This document shows, piece by piece, positions 12,435 through 21,971 of a stretch of DNA of 64,000 nucleotides (positions are counted from its first letter, which is position 1; every line of letters begins with the position of its first letter). The notes beneath the pieces were generated by a model. That model did no database searches. It was not told where the DNA came from and saw only the letters and a list, made by a program, of their open reading frames with translations. The position numbers were made by a program, and so were the translations under genes. Origin of the DNA: Paraburkholderia caballeronis (lineage in GTDB: Bacteria > Pseudomonadota > Gammaproteobacteria > Burkholderiales > Burkholderiaceae); assembly GCF_900104845.1 (NCBI RefSeq), contig NZ_FNSR01000001.1, positions 1,426,001-1,490,000 of the forward strand, written 5' to 3'.

Positions 12435-12621
12435 ACCCCGTTCCGTCCGGGTAAAAACTGCAAAACGGCGGCGCAAACGCTTTCGATCGGCTGAGGCACC
12501 CCTTCCCCTTACGGCTCCCCGCCGGCCCGTCCCAGCGGCCGCACAGGCCCGTCCGTCGCGGCTTTCCCGGTTCCCGAACGCCCGCCTGGCGCGCCGGCGC
12601 CACCCTTTCAGGCGTAATGCG

Positions 12622-12661
12622 TTTGTCACGTTGCCTTCATGAATCGTCACGGTACTGTCAC
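12622..12661 (+). promoter_or_regulatory. PhoB-binding Pho box upstream of pstS
   Basis: Four seven-base units start exactly 11 bases apart, at 12622, 12633, 12644 and 12655. They read TTTGTCA, GCCTTCA, TCGTCAC and CTGTCAC. The last two with their four-base spacer closely fit the PhoB consensus (CTGTCAT-like units with 11-base period). The box ends 54 bases before the pstS start. PhoB would bind as tandem dimers and replace the -35 contact. Confidence 0.85.
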
Positions 12662-12715
12662 ATAGAGACCCTAAGCTTCGCGGTGTCGTTCATCCGCTCA
12701 CACACTGGAGGTCTC

Positions 12716-13750
12716 ATGAAATTGATGCAAACCGCGCTCGCTGGCGTTGCTGGCGCGCTCTTCGCGATCGCCGCGCAAGCGGCCGACATCACCGGCGCGG
12801 GCAGCACCTTCGCGGCACCGATCTACACGAAATGGGCGGACGCCTATCAAAAGTCCGGCGGCGGCAAGGTCAACTATCAAGGCATCGGTTCGTCGGGCGG
12901 CATCAAGCAGATCGTTGCGAAGACCGTTGACTTCGCCGGTTCGGACGCGCCGCTGAGCGACGAAGACCTCGCGAAAGACGGCCTGTTCCAGTTCCCGACG
13001 GTGGTCGGCGGCGTGGTGCCGGCGATCAACGTGCCGGGCGTGAAGGCCGGCGAACTCGTTCTGTCGGGCCAGGTGCTCGGCGACATCTACCTCGGCAAGA
13101 TCAAGAAGTGGAACGATCCGGCGATCGTTGCGCTGAACCCGAAGCTGAAGCTGCCGGACCTCGACATCGCCGTCGTCCGCCGTGCTGACGGTTCGGGCAC
13201 CAGCTTCATCTGGACGAACTACCTGTCGAAGGTCAACCCGGACTGGAAGTCGAAGGTCGGCGAAGGCACGACCGTCAACTGGCCGGTCGGCACGGGCGGC
13301 AAGGGCAATGACGGCGTCGCCGCGTTCGTCCAGCGTCTGCCGGGCGCGATCGGTTACGTCGAATGGGCGTACGCGAAGCAGAACCACATGACCTACACTT
13401 CGATGAAGAACGAGGCGGGCACCGTCGTCGAGCCGGCGACCGACACGTTCAAGGCCGCAGCGGCCGGCGCGGACTGGAAGAAGTCGTTCTACCAGATCCT
13501 GACGAACGAGCCGGGCAAGAACGCATGGCCGGTCGTCGGCGCGACGTTCGTGCTGCTGCACACCGCGCAGGACAAGCCGGATCAAGGCAAGGAAACGCTG
13601 AAGTTCTTCGACTGGGCGTTCAAGAACGGCACCCAGGCTGCGGACGACCTCGACTACATCTCGCTGCCGGCATCGGTCGTGACCGAAATCCGCACGCAAT
13701 GGAAGGAGAAGGTCAAGGACGCAGGCGGCAAGGCCATCGCCGCCGACTGA
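12716..13750 (+). CDS. pstS: phosphate ABC transporter substrate-binding protein PstS
   Basis: Periplasmic high-affinity phosphate-binding protein. Its 344 residues start with a signal peptide cut near residue 22 (AIAAQA before ADITGAGS). Phosphate-binding segments are visible: [21 protein letters not shown] and [15 protein letters not shown] Shine-Dalgarno precedes the ATG, which explains the choice; the frame is open further upstream through the Pho box. First gene of pstSCAB-phoU-phoB-phoR. Confidence 0.98.
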   Translation: MKLMQTALAGVAGALFAIAAQAADITGAGSTFAAPIYTKWADAYQKSGGGKVNYQGIGSSGGIKQIVAKTVDFAGSDAPLSDEDLAKDGLFQFPTVVGGVVPAINVPGVKAGELVLSGQVLGDIYLGKIKKWNDPAIVALNPKLKLPDLDIAVVRRADGSGTSFIWTNYLSKVNPDWKSKVGEGTTVNWPVGTGGKGNDGVAAFVQRLPGAIGYVEWAYAKQNHMTYTSMKNEAGTVVEPATDTFKAAAAGADWKKSFYQILTNEPGKNAWPVVGATFVLLHTAQDKPDQGKETLKFFDWAFKNGTQAADDLDYISLPASVVTEIRTQWKEKVKDAGGKAIAAD

Positions 13751-13810
13751 CTCCGGTAGTACGCATCGAGGGCCGTGCCGCGTCGTGCGCGGGCGGCCCG
13801 CATCCGATGT

Positions 13811-13850
13811 GCCGCGCGATGTCCGGCCGCAAGGCCGGGCGTCGCGCGGC
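13811..13850 (+). other. pstS-pstC intergenic hairpin
   Basis: A nested, nearly perfect hairpin: 13811-13819 pairs with 13842-13850, and an inner 13823-13828 pairs with 13833-13838 around a GCAA tetraloop. No T-run follows. A stable stem right after pstS would protect the upstream message and lower downstream expression, fitting the usual excess of PstS over the membrane subunits. Confidence 0.65.
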
Positions 13851-13915
13851 CTGAAGCATTCGCGGTATCACGCCGTCCGACCTTCGTGTCGCGCGGCAAA
13901 CGGAAACAGGTCACC

Positions 13916-14899
13916 ATGTCCGACGTCCCGCTCGTGTCGAATCCTCCCGGCAGCACCGCGCAGAAAGCGCCGAGCCCGGCTGGCGACATCATCTTCGGCG
14001 GCCTTGCACGCCTCGCCGCCATCATTACGTTGCTGCTGCTCGGCGGCATCATCGTTTCCCTGGTCGTCGCGTCGATGCCGTCGATCGAAAAATTCGGGTT
14101 CGCGTTCCTGTGGACCGCGGACTGGGATCCGCCCAGCGAGCAGTTCGGCGCGCTGGTGCCGATCTACGGCACGATCGTCACGTCCGTGATCGCGCTGATC
14201 ATCGCCGTGCCGGTCAGCTTCGGCATCGCCCTGTTTCTGACTGAACTGTCGCCCGCGTGGCTGCGCCGTCCGCTCGGCATCGCGATCGAACTGCTCGCCG
14301 CGATTCCGTCGATCGTGTACGGCATGTGGGGCCTGCTCGTGTTCGCGCCGATCTTCGCGCAGTGGTTCCAGAAGCCGCTGCAGTCGATTCTCGGCGGCAT
14401 GCCGATCGTCGGCACGCTGGTGCAGGGTCCGCCGATCGGCATCGGCATCCTGTGCGCGGGCGTGATCCTCGCGACCATGATCATTCCGTACATCGCGTCG
14501 GTGATGCGCGATGTGTTCGAAGTCACGCCGGTGCTGCTGAAGGAATCCGCTTACGGGATCGGCTGCACGACGTGGGAAGTGATGTGGCGCATCGTGCTGC
14601 CGTTCACCAAGACCGGCGTGATCGGCGGCGTGATGCTCGGCCTCGGCCGCGCGCTTGGCGAAACGATGGCCGTGACGTTCGTGATCGGCAATACCAACCT
14701 GCTCGACAACATCTCGCTGTTCTCGCCGGGCAACAGCATCACGTCCGCGCTCGCGAACGAGTTCGCGGAAGCGAGCCCCGGCCTGCACACGGCCGCGCTG
14801 ATGGAACTGGGCCTGATCCTGTTCGTGATTACGTTCATCGTGCTGGCGATCTCGAAGCTGATGCTGCTGCGCCTCGAAAAAGGGGAGGGCGCGCGATGA
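13916..14899 (+). CDS. pstC: phosphate ABC transporter permease PstC
   Basis: One of the two membrane subunits of the Pst importer. It has 327 residues with about six membrane segments; the first is at about residues 33-57. The ABC permease EAA-type loop contains the ESAYGIGCT...[10 protein letters not shown] pattern. The start at 13916 gives a short hydrophilic N-terminus typical for PstC; the longer open frame upstream runs through the intergenic hairpin. Its stop overlaps the pstA start in ATGA. Confidence 0.97.
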   Translation: MSDVPLVSNPPGSTAQKAPSPAGDIIFGGLARLAAIITLLLLGGIIVSLVVASMPSIEKFGFAFLWTADWDPPSEQFGALVPIYGTIVTSVIALIIAVPVSFGIALFLTELSPAWLRRPLGIAIELLAAIPSIVYGMWGLLVFAPIFAQWFQKPLQSILGGMPIVGTLVQGPPIGIGILCAGVILATMIIPYIASVMRDVFEVTPVLLKESAYGIGCTTWEVMWRIVLPFTKTGVIGGVMLGLGRALGETMAVTFVIGNTNLLDNISLFSPGNSITSALANEFAEASPGLHTAALMELGLILFVITFIVLAISKLMLLRLEKGEGAR

Positions 14900-15792
14900 G
14901 CGAGCCGACCATCAAGATTCCGGGCGCGATCTACGGCCCGAAGCTCGAAGCCATGCGCGCGCGGCTGCAAGGCCGCCGTCGCGTGAAGAACGCGATCGCG
15001 CTGACCGCGTCGCTCCTCGCGATGGCGTTCGGCCTCGTGTGGCTCGTGTGGATCCTGTACACGACGCTGAAGCTCGGCGTGGGCGGGCTGTCGGTCGAGC
15101 TGTTCACGCAGTCGACGCCGCCGCCGAACACCGATGGCGGCGGCCTCGCGAACGCGATCGTCGGCAGCCTGCTGCTGGTCGTGATCGCGACGCTGGTCGG
15201 CACGCCGATCGGCATTCTCGCGGGCGTGTATCTCGCCGAATACGGCCAGAAGTCGTGGCTCGCGAGCGTCACGCGGTTCATCAACGACATCCTGCTGTCG
15301 GCGCCGTCGATCGTGATCGGCCTGTTCGTCTATGCGCTCGTCGTCGCGAAGCTCGGCCATTTCAGCGGCTGGGCGGGCATGGCGTCGCTCGCGCTGCTGC
15401 AGATCCCGATCGTGATCCGCACGACCGAGAACATGCTGAAGCTCGTGCCGAACGCACTGCGCGAAGCGGCGTTCGCGCTCGGCACGCCGAAGTGGAAGAT
15501 GGTGACGGCGATCACGCTGAAGGCGTCGGTGGCGGGCATCGTGACCGGCGTGCTGCTCGCGATCGCGCGGATTGCCGGCGAAACCGCGCCGCTGCTGTTC
15601 ACCGCGCTGTCGAACCAGTTCTTCTCACTGGACATGAATCAGCCGATCGCGAACCTGCCGGTCACGATCTTCAAGTTCGCGATGAGCCCGTTCGCGCAGT
15701 GGCAGTCGCTTGCGTGGGCTGGCGTGTTCCTGATCACGCTGGGCGTGCTGGGTCTCAACATCCTCGCTCGCACGGTCTTTTCGAAAAAATAA
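14896..15792 (+). CDS. pstA: phosphate ABC transporter permease PstA
   Basis: Second membrane subunit of the Pst importer, 298 residues, about six membrane segments from residue 33 on. The permease loop includes [14 protein letters not shown]. It starts in the ATGA overlap with pstC, so the two subunits are translationally coupled, as expected for a heterodimeric channel. Confidence 0.97.
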   Translation: MSEPTIKIPGAIYGPKLEAMRARLQGRRRVKNAIALTASLLAMAFGLVWLVWILYTTLKLGVGGLSVELFTQSTPPPNTDGGGLANAIVGSLLLVVIATLVGTPIGILAGVYLAEYGQKSWLASVTRFINDILLSAPSIVIGLFVYALVVAKLGHFSGWAGMASLALLQIPIVIRTTENMLKLVPNALREAAFALGTPKWKMVTAITLKASVAGIVTGVLLAIARIAGETAPLLFTALSNQFFSLDMNQPIANLPVTIFKFAMSPFAQWQSLAWAGVFLITLGVLGLNILARTVFSKK

Positions 15793-15807
15793 GGGCGGAA
15801 GTCACCG

Positions 15808-16659
15808 ATGAACATGGCAGAAAGTCACCTCAATACGACGGGTACGGCCGCCTCGGCGCCGACCGGTCAGGACCCCGCCCAGGGCTCGCAATCGCCGGTA
15901 CAGGGCAAGCCGAAGATCGAAGTCAAGAACCTGAACTTCTTCTACGGCAAGTACCACGCGCTGAAGAACATCAACCTGCTGATTCCGGAAGGCAAGGTGA
16001 CCGCGTTCATCGGTCCGTCCGGCTGCGGCAAGTCCACGCTGCTGCGCACGTTCAACAAGATGTACGCGCTTTATCCGGAGCAGCGCGCGGAAGGCGAGAT
16101 CCTGATGGACGGCGAGAACCTGCTCGCCGCATCGCGCGACATCTCGCTGCTGCGCGCGCGCGTCGGCATGGTGTTCCAGAAGCCGACGCCGTTCCCGATG
16201 TCGATCTACGACAACATCGCGTTCGGCGTGAAGATGTTCGAGACGCTGTCGCGCCCGGAGATGGACGACCGCGTCGAGTGGGCGCTCACGAAGGCCGCGC
16301 TGTGGAACGAAGTGAAGGACAAGCTGGGCCAGAGCGGCTACGGCCTGTCCGGCGGTCAGCAGCAGCGGCTGTGCATCGCGCGCGGCATTGCGATCCGTCC
16401 GGAAGTGCTGCTGCTCGACGAGCCGTGCTCGGCGCTCGACCCGATCTCGACCGGCCGCATCGAAGAGCTGATCGCGGAGCTGAAGAGCGACTACACGGTC
16501 GTGATCGTCACGCATAACATGCAGCAGGCCGCGCGTTGCTCGGACTACACTGCCTACATGTATCTCGGCGAGCTGATCGAATTCGGCGACACCGAAAAGA
16601 TCTTCATCAAGCCGGTCCGCAAGGAAACCGAAGACTACATCACCGGCCGCTTCGGTTGA
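15808..16659 (+). CDS. pstB: phosphate ABC transporter ATP-binding protein PstB
   Basis: ATPase of the Pst importer, 283 residues. Walker A is GPSGCGKST (about residues 70-78), followed by the Q-loop [11 protein letters not shown], the signature LSGGQQQR, Walker B VLLLDEP and the switch His in VTHNM. The first 30 residues are a low-complexity Ala/Gly/Gln stretch before the conserved core. ATG at 15808 is used; a second Met two codons later is possible. Sixteen bases separate it from pstA. Confidence 0.98.
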   Translation: MNMAESHLNTTGTAASAPTGQDPAQGSQSPVQGKPKIEVKNLNFFYGKYHALKNINLLIPEGKVTAFIGPSGCGKSTLLRTFNKMYALYPEQRAEGEILMDGENLLAASRDISLLRARVGMVFQKPTPFPMSIYDNIAFGVKMFETLSRPEMDDRVEWALTKAALWNEVKDKLGQSGYGLSGGQQQRLCIARGIAIRPEVLLLDEPCSALDPISTGRIEELIAELKSDYTVVIVTHNMQQAARCSDYTAYMYLGELIEFGDTEKIFIKPVRKETEDYITGRFG

Positions 16660-16680
16660 TGGCGCATCAGGGAGCCTCAC

Positions 16681-17385
16681 ATGTCCGATAAGCATCTGTC
16701 CAGCCAGTTCGACGCCGACCTCAACCTCGTTTCGTCGAAGGTCCTCGAAATGGGCGGCCTCGTCGAGTCGCAGATCGTCTATGCGATGCAGGCGCTGAAC
16801 GACTTCGACGGCGAAGCCGCCGACCGCGTGATCACCGCGGAAGAGCGTCTCAACGCGATGGAAGTCGAGATCGACGAAGAGTGCAGCAACATCATCGCGC
16901 GCCGCCAGCCGGCCGCGCGCGACCTGCGTCTGCTGCTCGCGATCTCGAAGTCGATCACCAACCTCGAACGCGCCGGCGACGAAGCCGAAAAGATCGCCAA
17001 GCGCGTGAAGCGTCTGATGGAAGACGGCACGTCGCGCACGGTCAACATCGCCGAAATCAAGGTGTCCGGCGAGATGGCGGTGACGATCCTGCGCCGCGCG
17101 CTCGACGCGTTCGCGCGTCTCGACACGGTGGCCGCCGCGCAGATCGTGCGAGACGACAAGGCGATCGACGAGGAATTCCGTGCGTTCGTGCGCAAGCTCG
17201 TCACGTACATGATGGAAGACCCGCGCACGATCTCGGCGGGCCTCGACTTCCTGTTCATCGCGAAGGCGATCGAGCGGATCGGCGACCACGCGAAGAACAT
17301 CGCCGAGTTCATCATCTACATCGTGAAGGGCACCGACGTGCGGCACAAGTCGCGCGACGCGCTCGAACGCGAAGCGCTCAGTTAA
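16681..17385 (+). CDS. phoU: phosphate signalling protein PhoU
   Basis: PhoU links the Pst transporter to PhoR and keeps the Pho regulon off in phosphate excess. The 234-residue all-helical protein has two PhoU repeats; the conserved signatures ERAGDEAEKIA and ERIGDHAKNIAE mark the two metal-binding E/D-rich helices. An AGGGAGCC lies before the ATG. It sits between pstB and phoB in the expected order. Confidence 0.97.
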   Translation: MSDKHLSSQFDADLNLVSSKVLEMGGLVESQIVYAMQALNDFDGEAADRVITAEERLNAMEVEIDEECSNIIARRQPAARDLRLLLAISKSITNLERAGDEAEKIAKRVKRLMEDGTSRTVNIAEIKVSGEMAVTILRRALDAFARLDTVAAAQIVRDDKAIDEEFRAFVRKLVTYMMEDPRTISAGLDFLFIAKAIERIGDHAKNIAEFIIYIVKGTDVRHKSRDALEREALS

Positions 17386-17414
17386 TTTCGTCCAGGAAAG
17401 GTCAAGAGGTGCCG

Positions 17415-18116
17415 ATGCCCAGCAGCATTCTCGTCATCGAAGATGAGCCCGCGATTTCGGAGTTGATTTCCGTGAATCTCCAGCACGCGGGCCACTGCCC
17501 GATCCGCGCGTACAACGCGGAGCAGGCGCAGAACCTGATCAGCGACGTGCTGCCCGACCTGATCCTGCTCGACTGGATGTTGCCGGGCAAGTCGGGTGTC
17601 GCCTTCGCGCGCGATCTTCGCAACAACGAGCGTACCAAGCACATTCCGATCATCATGCTGACCGCTCGCGGCGACGAGCAGGACAAGGTGCTCGGCCTCG
17701 AACTCGGCGCCGACGACTACGTGACGAAGCCGTTTTCGCCGAAGGAGCTGATGGCGCGGATCAAGGCGGTGTTGCGCCGGCGCGCGCCGCAGCTGACCGA
17801 GGACGTCGTCGCGATCAACGGCCTGAAGCTCGACCCGGCGACGCATCGCGTCGCCGCGCATGCGGACGGCAGCGAGATCAAGCTCGACCTCGGCCCGACC
17901 GAATTCCGCCTGCTGCATTTCTTCATGACCCATCCGGAGCGCGTGCACAGCCGCACGCAACTGCTCGACCAGGTGTGGGGCGATCACGTGTTCGTCGAGG
18001 AGCGCACGGTGGACGTGCACATCAAGCGCCTGCGCGCCGCGCTCAAGCCCGCGGGGTGCGATGCTATGATCGAGACCGTGCGCGGCAGCGGCTACCGGCT
18101 CGCGAAGAGCGCCTGA
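17415..18116 (+). CDS. phoB: phosphate regulon response regulator PhoB
   Basis: OmpR-type response regulator of phosphate starvation. It has 233 residues: a receiver domain with acidic pocket Glu9/Asp10-Glu11, phosphoacceptor Asp53 in LLDWMLPG, and Lys in VTKPFSP, then a winged-helix DNA-binding domain from about residue 130 ending in TVRGSGYRLA. ATG at 17415 is used; the frame is open upstream only as a shadow of phoU. It would bind the three Pho boxes noted in this window. Confidence 0.98.
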   Translation: MPSSILVIEDEPAISELISVNLQHAGHCPIRAYNAEQAQNLISDVLPDLILLDWMLPGKSGVAFARDLRNNERTKHIPIIMLTARGDEQDKVLGLELGADDYVTKPFSPKELMARIKAVLRRRAPQLTEDVVAINGLKLDPATHRVAAHADGSEIKLDLGPTEFRLLHFFMTHPERVHSRTQLLDQVWGDHVFVEERTVDVHIKRLRAALKPAGCDAMIETVRGSGYRLAKSA

Positions 18117-18218
18117 TCTGCGTCGTCGTTCGTTCCGTCCGATGTCCACGCAGCATCGGCCGTCGCGGAGCGGGGTCGCGTCCGCGGCGCGTACCGTCCT
18201 TTCTTCGATCGCTCGAAC

Positions 18219-19532
18219 ATGAACATCATCTGGGCGCGCTCCCTCGTATCGATCGCGCTGCTGGCCATCGCCTGCACGGCGATCGGTGCGATCTTCGGCG
18301 TGAAGGCGGCGCTGGCGCTCGCCGTCGTCGTGCTGCTCGCGCAGAGCATGTTCGGCGTGTTTCACAAGCAGCGGCTGTGGCGTCTGCTCGACGCGCCGGT
18401 CTACGGCGAGGTGCCGAGCGCCCCCGGCATCTGGGGCGAAATCTACTACCGTCTGCACAAGCTCGCGAAGCGCTGGCACGCGCAGGTGCGCCAGGTCGAG
18501 CAGCAGCACTCGCGCTTCATCCAGGCGATCCAGGCGTCGCCGAACGGCATCGCGATGCTCGACGACCACGACCAGATCGAGTGGTGCAACGCGATCTCCG
18601 AACTGCACTTCGGCCTCGACGCGAAGCGCGATCTGCGGCAGCACATCACGCACCTCGTGCGCCGTCCCGAGTTCATCCGCTATCTGAATTCGCAGCAGTA
18701 CGCGGAGATGCTGATCATGCGCGGGATGGGCGAGAAGCGGCAGAACGTGCTGTCCGTGCAGGTGTTCCCGTACGGCGACAACCGCAAGCTCGTGCTGTCG
18801 CAGGACATCACCGAACTCGAACGCACGGATGCGATGCGGCGTGACTTCGTCGCGAACGTGTCGCATGAACTGAAGACGCCGCTCACGGTGCTGTCCGGCT
18901 TCCTCGAAACGATCCGCGAACTGCCGCTGTCCGAGTCCGAGCGCCAGCGTTATTTCGAGTTGATGGAGCAGCAGGCGGCGCGCATGCGCCATATCGTGAA
19001 CGACCTGCTGGTGCTCGCGAAGCTCGAAGGCGAAGGGCATCCGCCGGGAGACCACACCGTCGACATGCGCGCGGTGCTGTGCCACGTGCGCGAGGATGCG
19101 GAGAGTCTGTCGGGCGGCCATCACCGGATCAGCGCCGACCTCGACGATTCGCTCAGCGTCACGGGGGCCGAAAGCGAGATCATGAGCGCGCTCGGCAACC
19201 TCGTGACCAACGCGATCCGCTATACGCCGAACGGCGGCAGCGTGCATGTGCACTGGCGCAGCGAGGCGGGGTGCGCGGTGTTCTCGGTGACCGACACCGG
19301 CCTCGGCATTCCGGCGAACGACATTCCGCGGCTGACCGAGCGGTTTTATCGCGTCGATCGCAGCCGTTCGCGCGACACCGGCGGCACCGGCCTCGGTCTC
19401 GCGATCGTCAAGCACGTGCTGCAACGGCACGACGCGGCGCTCGAAGTGAAGAGCGACGAAGGGCGCGGCAGCACGTTCACCGTGCGTTTCCCGGCGTCGC
19501 GGACCACGAGGCGGCATCCGACGCCGGCGTGA
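18219..19532 (+). CDS. phoR: phosphate regulon sensor histidine kinase PhoR
   Basis: Membrane sensor kinase partner of PhoB, 437 residues. Two N-terminal TM helices (about residues 7-45) enclose almost no periplasmic loop, as usual for PhoR, which senses through Pst/PhoU. A PAS-like region follows (about 95-200), then the HisKA dimerisation helix with His216 in NVSHELKTPL, and the HATPase domain with N box TNAIRYTP and G boxes DTGLGIP and GGTGLGLAIV. A perfect bidirectional terminator follows. Confidence 0.97.
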   Translation: MNIIWARSLVSIALLAIACTAIGAIFGVKAALALAVVVLLAQSMFGVFHKQRLWRLLDAPVYGEVPSAPGIWGEIYYRLHKLAKRWHAQVRQVEQQHSRFIQAIQASPNGIAMLDDHDQIEWCNAISELHFGLDAKRDLRQHITHLVRRPEFIRYLNSQQYAEMLIMRGMGEKRQNVLSVQVFPYGDNRKLVLSQDITELERTDAMRRDFVANVSHELKTPLTVLSGFLETIRELPLSESERQRYFELMEQQAARMRHIVNDLLVLAKLEGEGHPPGDHTVDMRAVLCHVREDAESLSGGHHRISADLDDSLSVTGAESEIMSALGNLVTNAIRYTPNGGSVHVHWRSEAGCAVFSVTDTGLGIPANDIPRLTERFYRVDRSRSRDTGGTGLGLAIVKHVLQRHDAALEVKSDEGRGSTFTVRFPASRTTRRHPTPA

Positions 19533-19572
19533 CGCGTCGCGAAGACGCTCCGGAAAGACGCCTCTGGGCAAA

Positions 19573-19606
19573 CGCAAAAGCCGCGCATCGATGCGCGGCT
19601 TTTGCG
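19573..19606. terminator. Bidirectional terminator between phoR and ppk
   Basis: A perfect 34-base palindrome with A-rich and T-rich ends lies between convergent phoR and ppk. It can act as a Rho-independent terminator in both directions. Confidence 0.9.
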
Positions 19607-19638
19607 TGGTGCGACGGAAAACGATAGTCAGCGACCGG

Positions 19639-21702
19639 TCACGAACAGAACTTCGTCAGCAAACTCAACTGCGCGTTGCGCGACGCCTTGCCCGGACGGC
19701 GACGCCGGTAGTGACCGTCGCTCTGCATCAGCCATGCGGACTGGTTGTCGCCGAGGAGCGCGGACAGCCCTTCGGCGATCACGCGCCGCTTCAGGCGCCG
19801 GTCGTGGATCGGGAACGCGACTTCGACGCGGCGGAACAGGTTGCGATCCATCCAGTCGGCGCTCGACAGGTACACGTTTTCCGCGCCGCCCGCATAGAAG
19901 TAGTAGATGCGGTGATGTTCGAGGAAACGCCCGACGATCGAGCGCACCGTGATGTTCTCCGACAGCCCCGGCACGCCCGGTTGCAGCGAGCACACGCCGC
20001 GCACGATCAGGTCGATCTTCACGCCGGCCTTCGACGCCTCGTAAAGCTCGTCGATCACCGTCGGCTCCAGCAGCGCGTTCATCTTCGCGACGATGCGCGC
20101 CTTCCGGCCGGCGCGCGCCGCTTCCGCTTCGGCGCGGATCGATTCGACGAGGCGCGGATGCAGCGTGAACGGCGACTGCCACATCTCGTGCAGCTGCAAC
20201 TCGCCGCCGATGCCGGTCAGTTGCTGGAACACGTGATGCACGTCCTCGCAGATGCGCTGCTCGGACGTCATCAGGCCGAAGTCCGTGTACATCCGCGCGG
20301 TGCGCGGATGGTAGTTGCCGGTGCCGAGGTGCACGTAGCGGCGCAGCGTCATGCGGCCGTCGACCGGCACGCGCCGCACGATCAGCATCATCTTCGCGTG
20401 GCACTTGTGGCCGACCACCCCGTACACGACGTGCGCGCCGACTGCTTCGAGCTGCGACGCCCAGTTGATGTTCGTCTCTTCGTCGAAGCGCGCGAGCAGT
20501 TCGACGACCACCGTCACTTCCTTGCCGTTGCGCGCGGCCTGCATCAGCGCGTCCATCAGCGGCGAGTCGGTGCCGGTGCGGTAGATCGTCTGCTTGATCG
20601 CGACCACGTTCGGATCGTTCGCGGCCTGCAGCAGCAGTTCGAGCACCGGCTGGAAGCTCTCGTACGGGTGATGCAGCAGCACGTCGCCCTGGTCGATCAC
20701 GTCGAACAGGTTGCCGCCGGTCGCGATGCGCTTCGGAATCGCCGGAATGTGCGGCACGAACTTCAGCTCGGGCCGGTCGACCTTCTCCGGCAGCTGCATC
20801 AGCCGCACCAGGTTGACCGGACCATCGACGTAGTAGCAGTCCTTGTCGCTCAGCGCGCTTTCGTCGAGCAGACGCTTGACCAGATGAACCGGCGTGTCCG
20901 CCGACACTTCGAGCCGCACCGCGTTGCCGAGGTGGCGCGCGGGCAGTTCGCCCTGCAGCGCGACGCGCAGGTTGGTGATTTCGTCCTCGTCGACGAACAG
21001 TTCGCTGTTGCGCGTGATGCGGAACTGGTTGCAGCTACGCACGACGAGGCTCGGAAACAGTTCGCCGACGAAGCGTTGCAGCAGCGAGCCGAGCAGCACG
21101 AAGCCGTGCTGGAAGCCGGACAGTTCCTGCGGCATCCGCACGAGCCGCGGCAGCGCGCGCGGCGCCTGCACGATGCCCATCATCGCCTGGCGGCCGAATG
21201 CGTCCTTGCCTTCCAGTTCGACGACGAAGTTCAGGCTCTTGTTCAGCACGCGCGGGAACGGGTGCGCGGGATCGAGGCCGATCGGCGTCAGCACCGGCAG
21301 CAGTTCGTCGAGGAAGTATTGGCGCGCCCAGGCGGTCTGCGCTTCGTTCCACGAGTCGGTGCCGTGGAAGTAGATGCCTTCCTGTTCGAGCGCGGGCAGC
21401 ACGATGTCGTGCAGCATCCTGTATTGTCGATGCACGAGCCGCTGCGCGCGCTCGACGACGAGTTCGTACACGTGCTGCAGCGACATCCCGTCAGGGGACA
21501 GTGCGCCGGGATTGTCGCGCATCTGCTCCTGCAGACCCGCCATGCGGACTTCGAAGAATTCGTCGAGATTGCTGCTCGTGATGCAGATGAAGCGCAGGCG
21601 TTCCAGCAACGGGACGGCGGGATCGGCCGCCTGCGCGAGCACGCGCTCGTTGAAACCCAGAATGCCCAGTTCGCGATTGAGTAGGGGGTAGCGGATGGAC
21701 AT
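19639..21702 (-). CDS. ppk: polyphosphate kinase 1
   Basis: PPK1 polymerises the gamma-phosphate of ATP into inorganic polyphosphate. The 687-residue product matches the E. coli length. The N-terminal domain begins with PLLNRELGILGFNERVLAQA, and the catalytic C-terminal half holds the autophosphorylated-His region (GHKCHAKMML) and a YHPRTARMYTDFGLM segment. The Met at 21702 was taken as start because homologues begin here; the frame is open 19 codons further. It is divergent from ppx and preceded by a Pho-box-like array. Confidence 0.96.
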   Translation of the reverse strand: MSIRYPLLNRELGILGFNERVLAQAADPAVPLLERLRFICITSSNLDEFFEVRMAGLQEQMRDNPGALSPDGMSLQHVYELVVERAQRLVHRQYRMLHDIVLPALEQEGIYFHGTDSWNEAQTAWARQYFLDELLPVLTPIGLDPAHPFPRVLNKSLNFVVELEGKDAFGRQAMMGIVQAPRALPRLVRMPQELSGFQHGFVLLGSLLQRFVGELFPSLVVRSCNQFRITRNSELFVDEDEITNLRVALQGELPARHLGNAVRLEVSADTPVHLVKRLLDESALSDKDCYYVDGPVNLVRLMQLPEKVDRPELKFVPHIPAIPKRIATGGNLFDVIDQGDVLLHHPYESFQPVLELLLQAANDPNVVAIKQTIYRTGTDSPLMDALMQAARNGKEVTVVVELLARFDEETNINWASQLEAVGAHVVYGVVGHKCHAKMMLIVRRVPVDGRMTLRRYVHLGTGNYHPRTARMYTDFGLMTSEQRICEDVHHVFQQLTGIGGELQLHEMWQSPFTLHPRLVESIRAEAEAARAGRKARIVAKMNALLEPTVIDELYEASKAGVKIDLIVRGVCSLQPGVPGLSENITVRSIVGRFLEHHRIYYFYAGGAENVYLSSADWMDRNLFRRVEVAFPIHDRRLKRRVIAEGLSALLGDNQSAWLMQSDGHYRRRRPGKASRNAQLSLLTKFCS

Positions 21703-21754
21703 CGGCGGTGAGAATGGAAGGTCGTGTAAAGACTCGAAAGGACGCTCGGAAATT

Positions 21755-21783
21755 CTCACAGTAAGATGACATTATGATGAAAA
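21755..21783 (-). promoter_or_regulatory. Pho-box-like array upstream of ppk
   Basis: On the minus strand three units in strict 11-base phase read TTTTCAT (21783-21777), ATGTCAT (21772-21766) and CTGTGAG (21761-21755), matching the PhoB half-site at 5, 6 and 5 of 7 positions. A plus-strand CTGTCAT also lies at 21789-21795, pointing toward ppx, but without a second phased unit. Confidence 0.6.
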
Positions 21784-21971
21784 CCGGACTGTCATAAATT
21801 CTACGCTGCATTTTCACGGTATCGACAGCGTAGGCCGTAATCATGCAAAGTGGTTCATGCCACGCCCGCAGGAGCGACAACATGACGGCCGGTACGCTTA
21901 AAATGCAGAATTTGAACAGCGCGGCCGCTGCGAGAGCGGCCGCGCTCGCACGCATGGAGCCCGCACAATCG

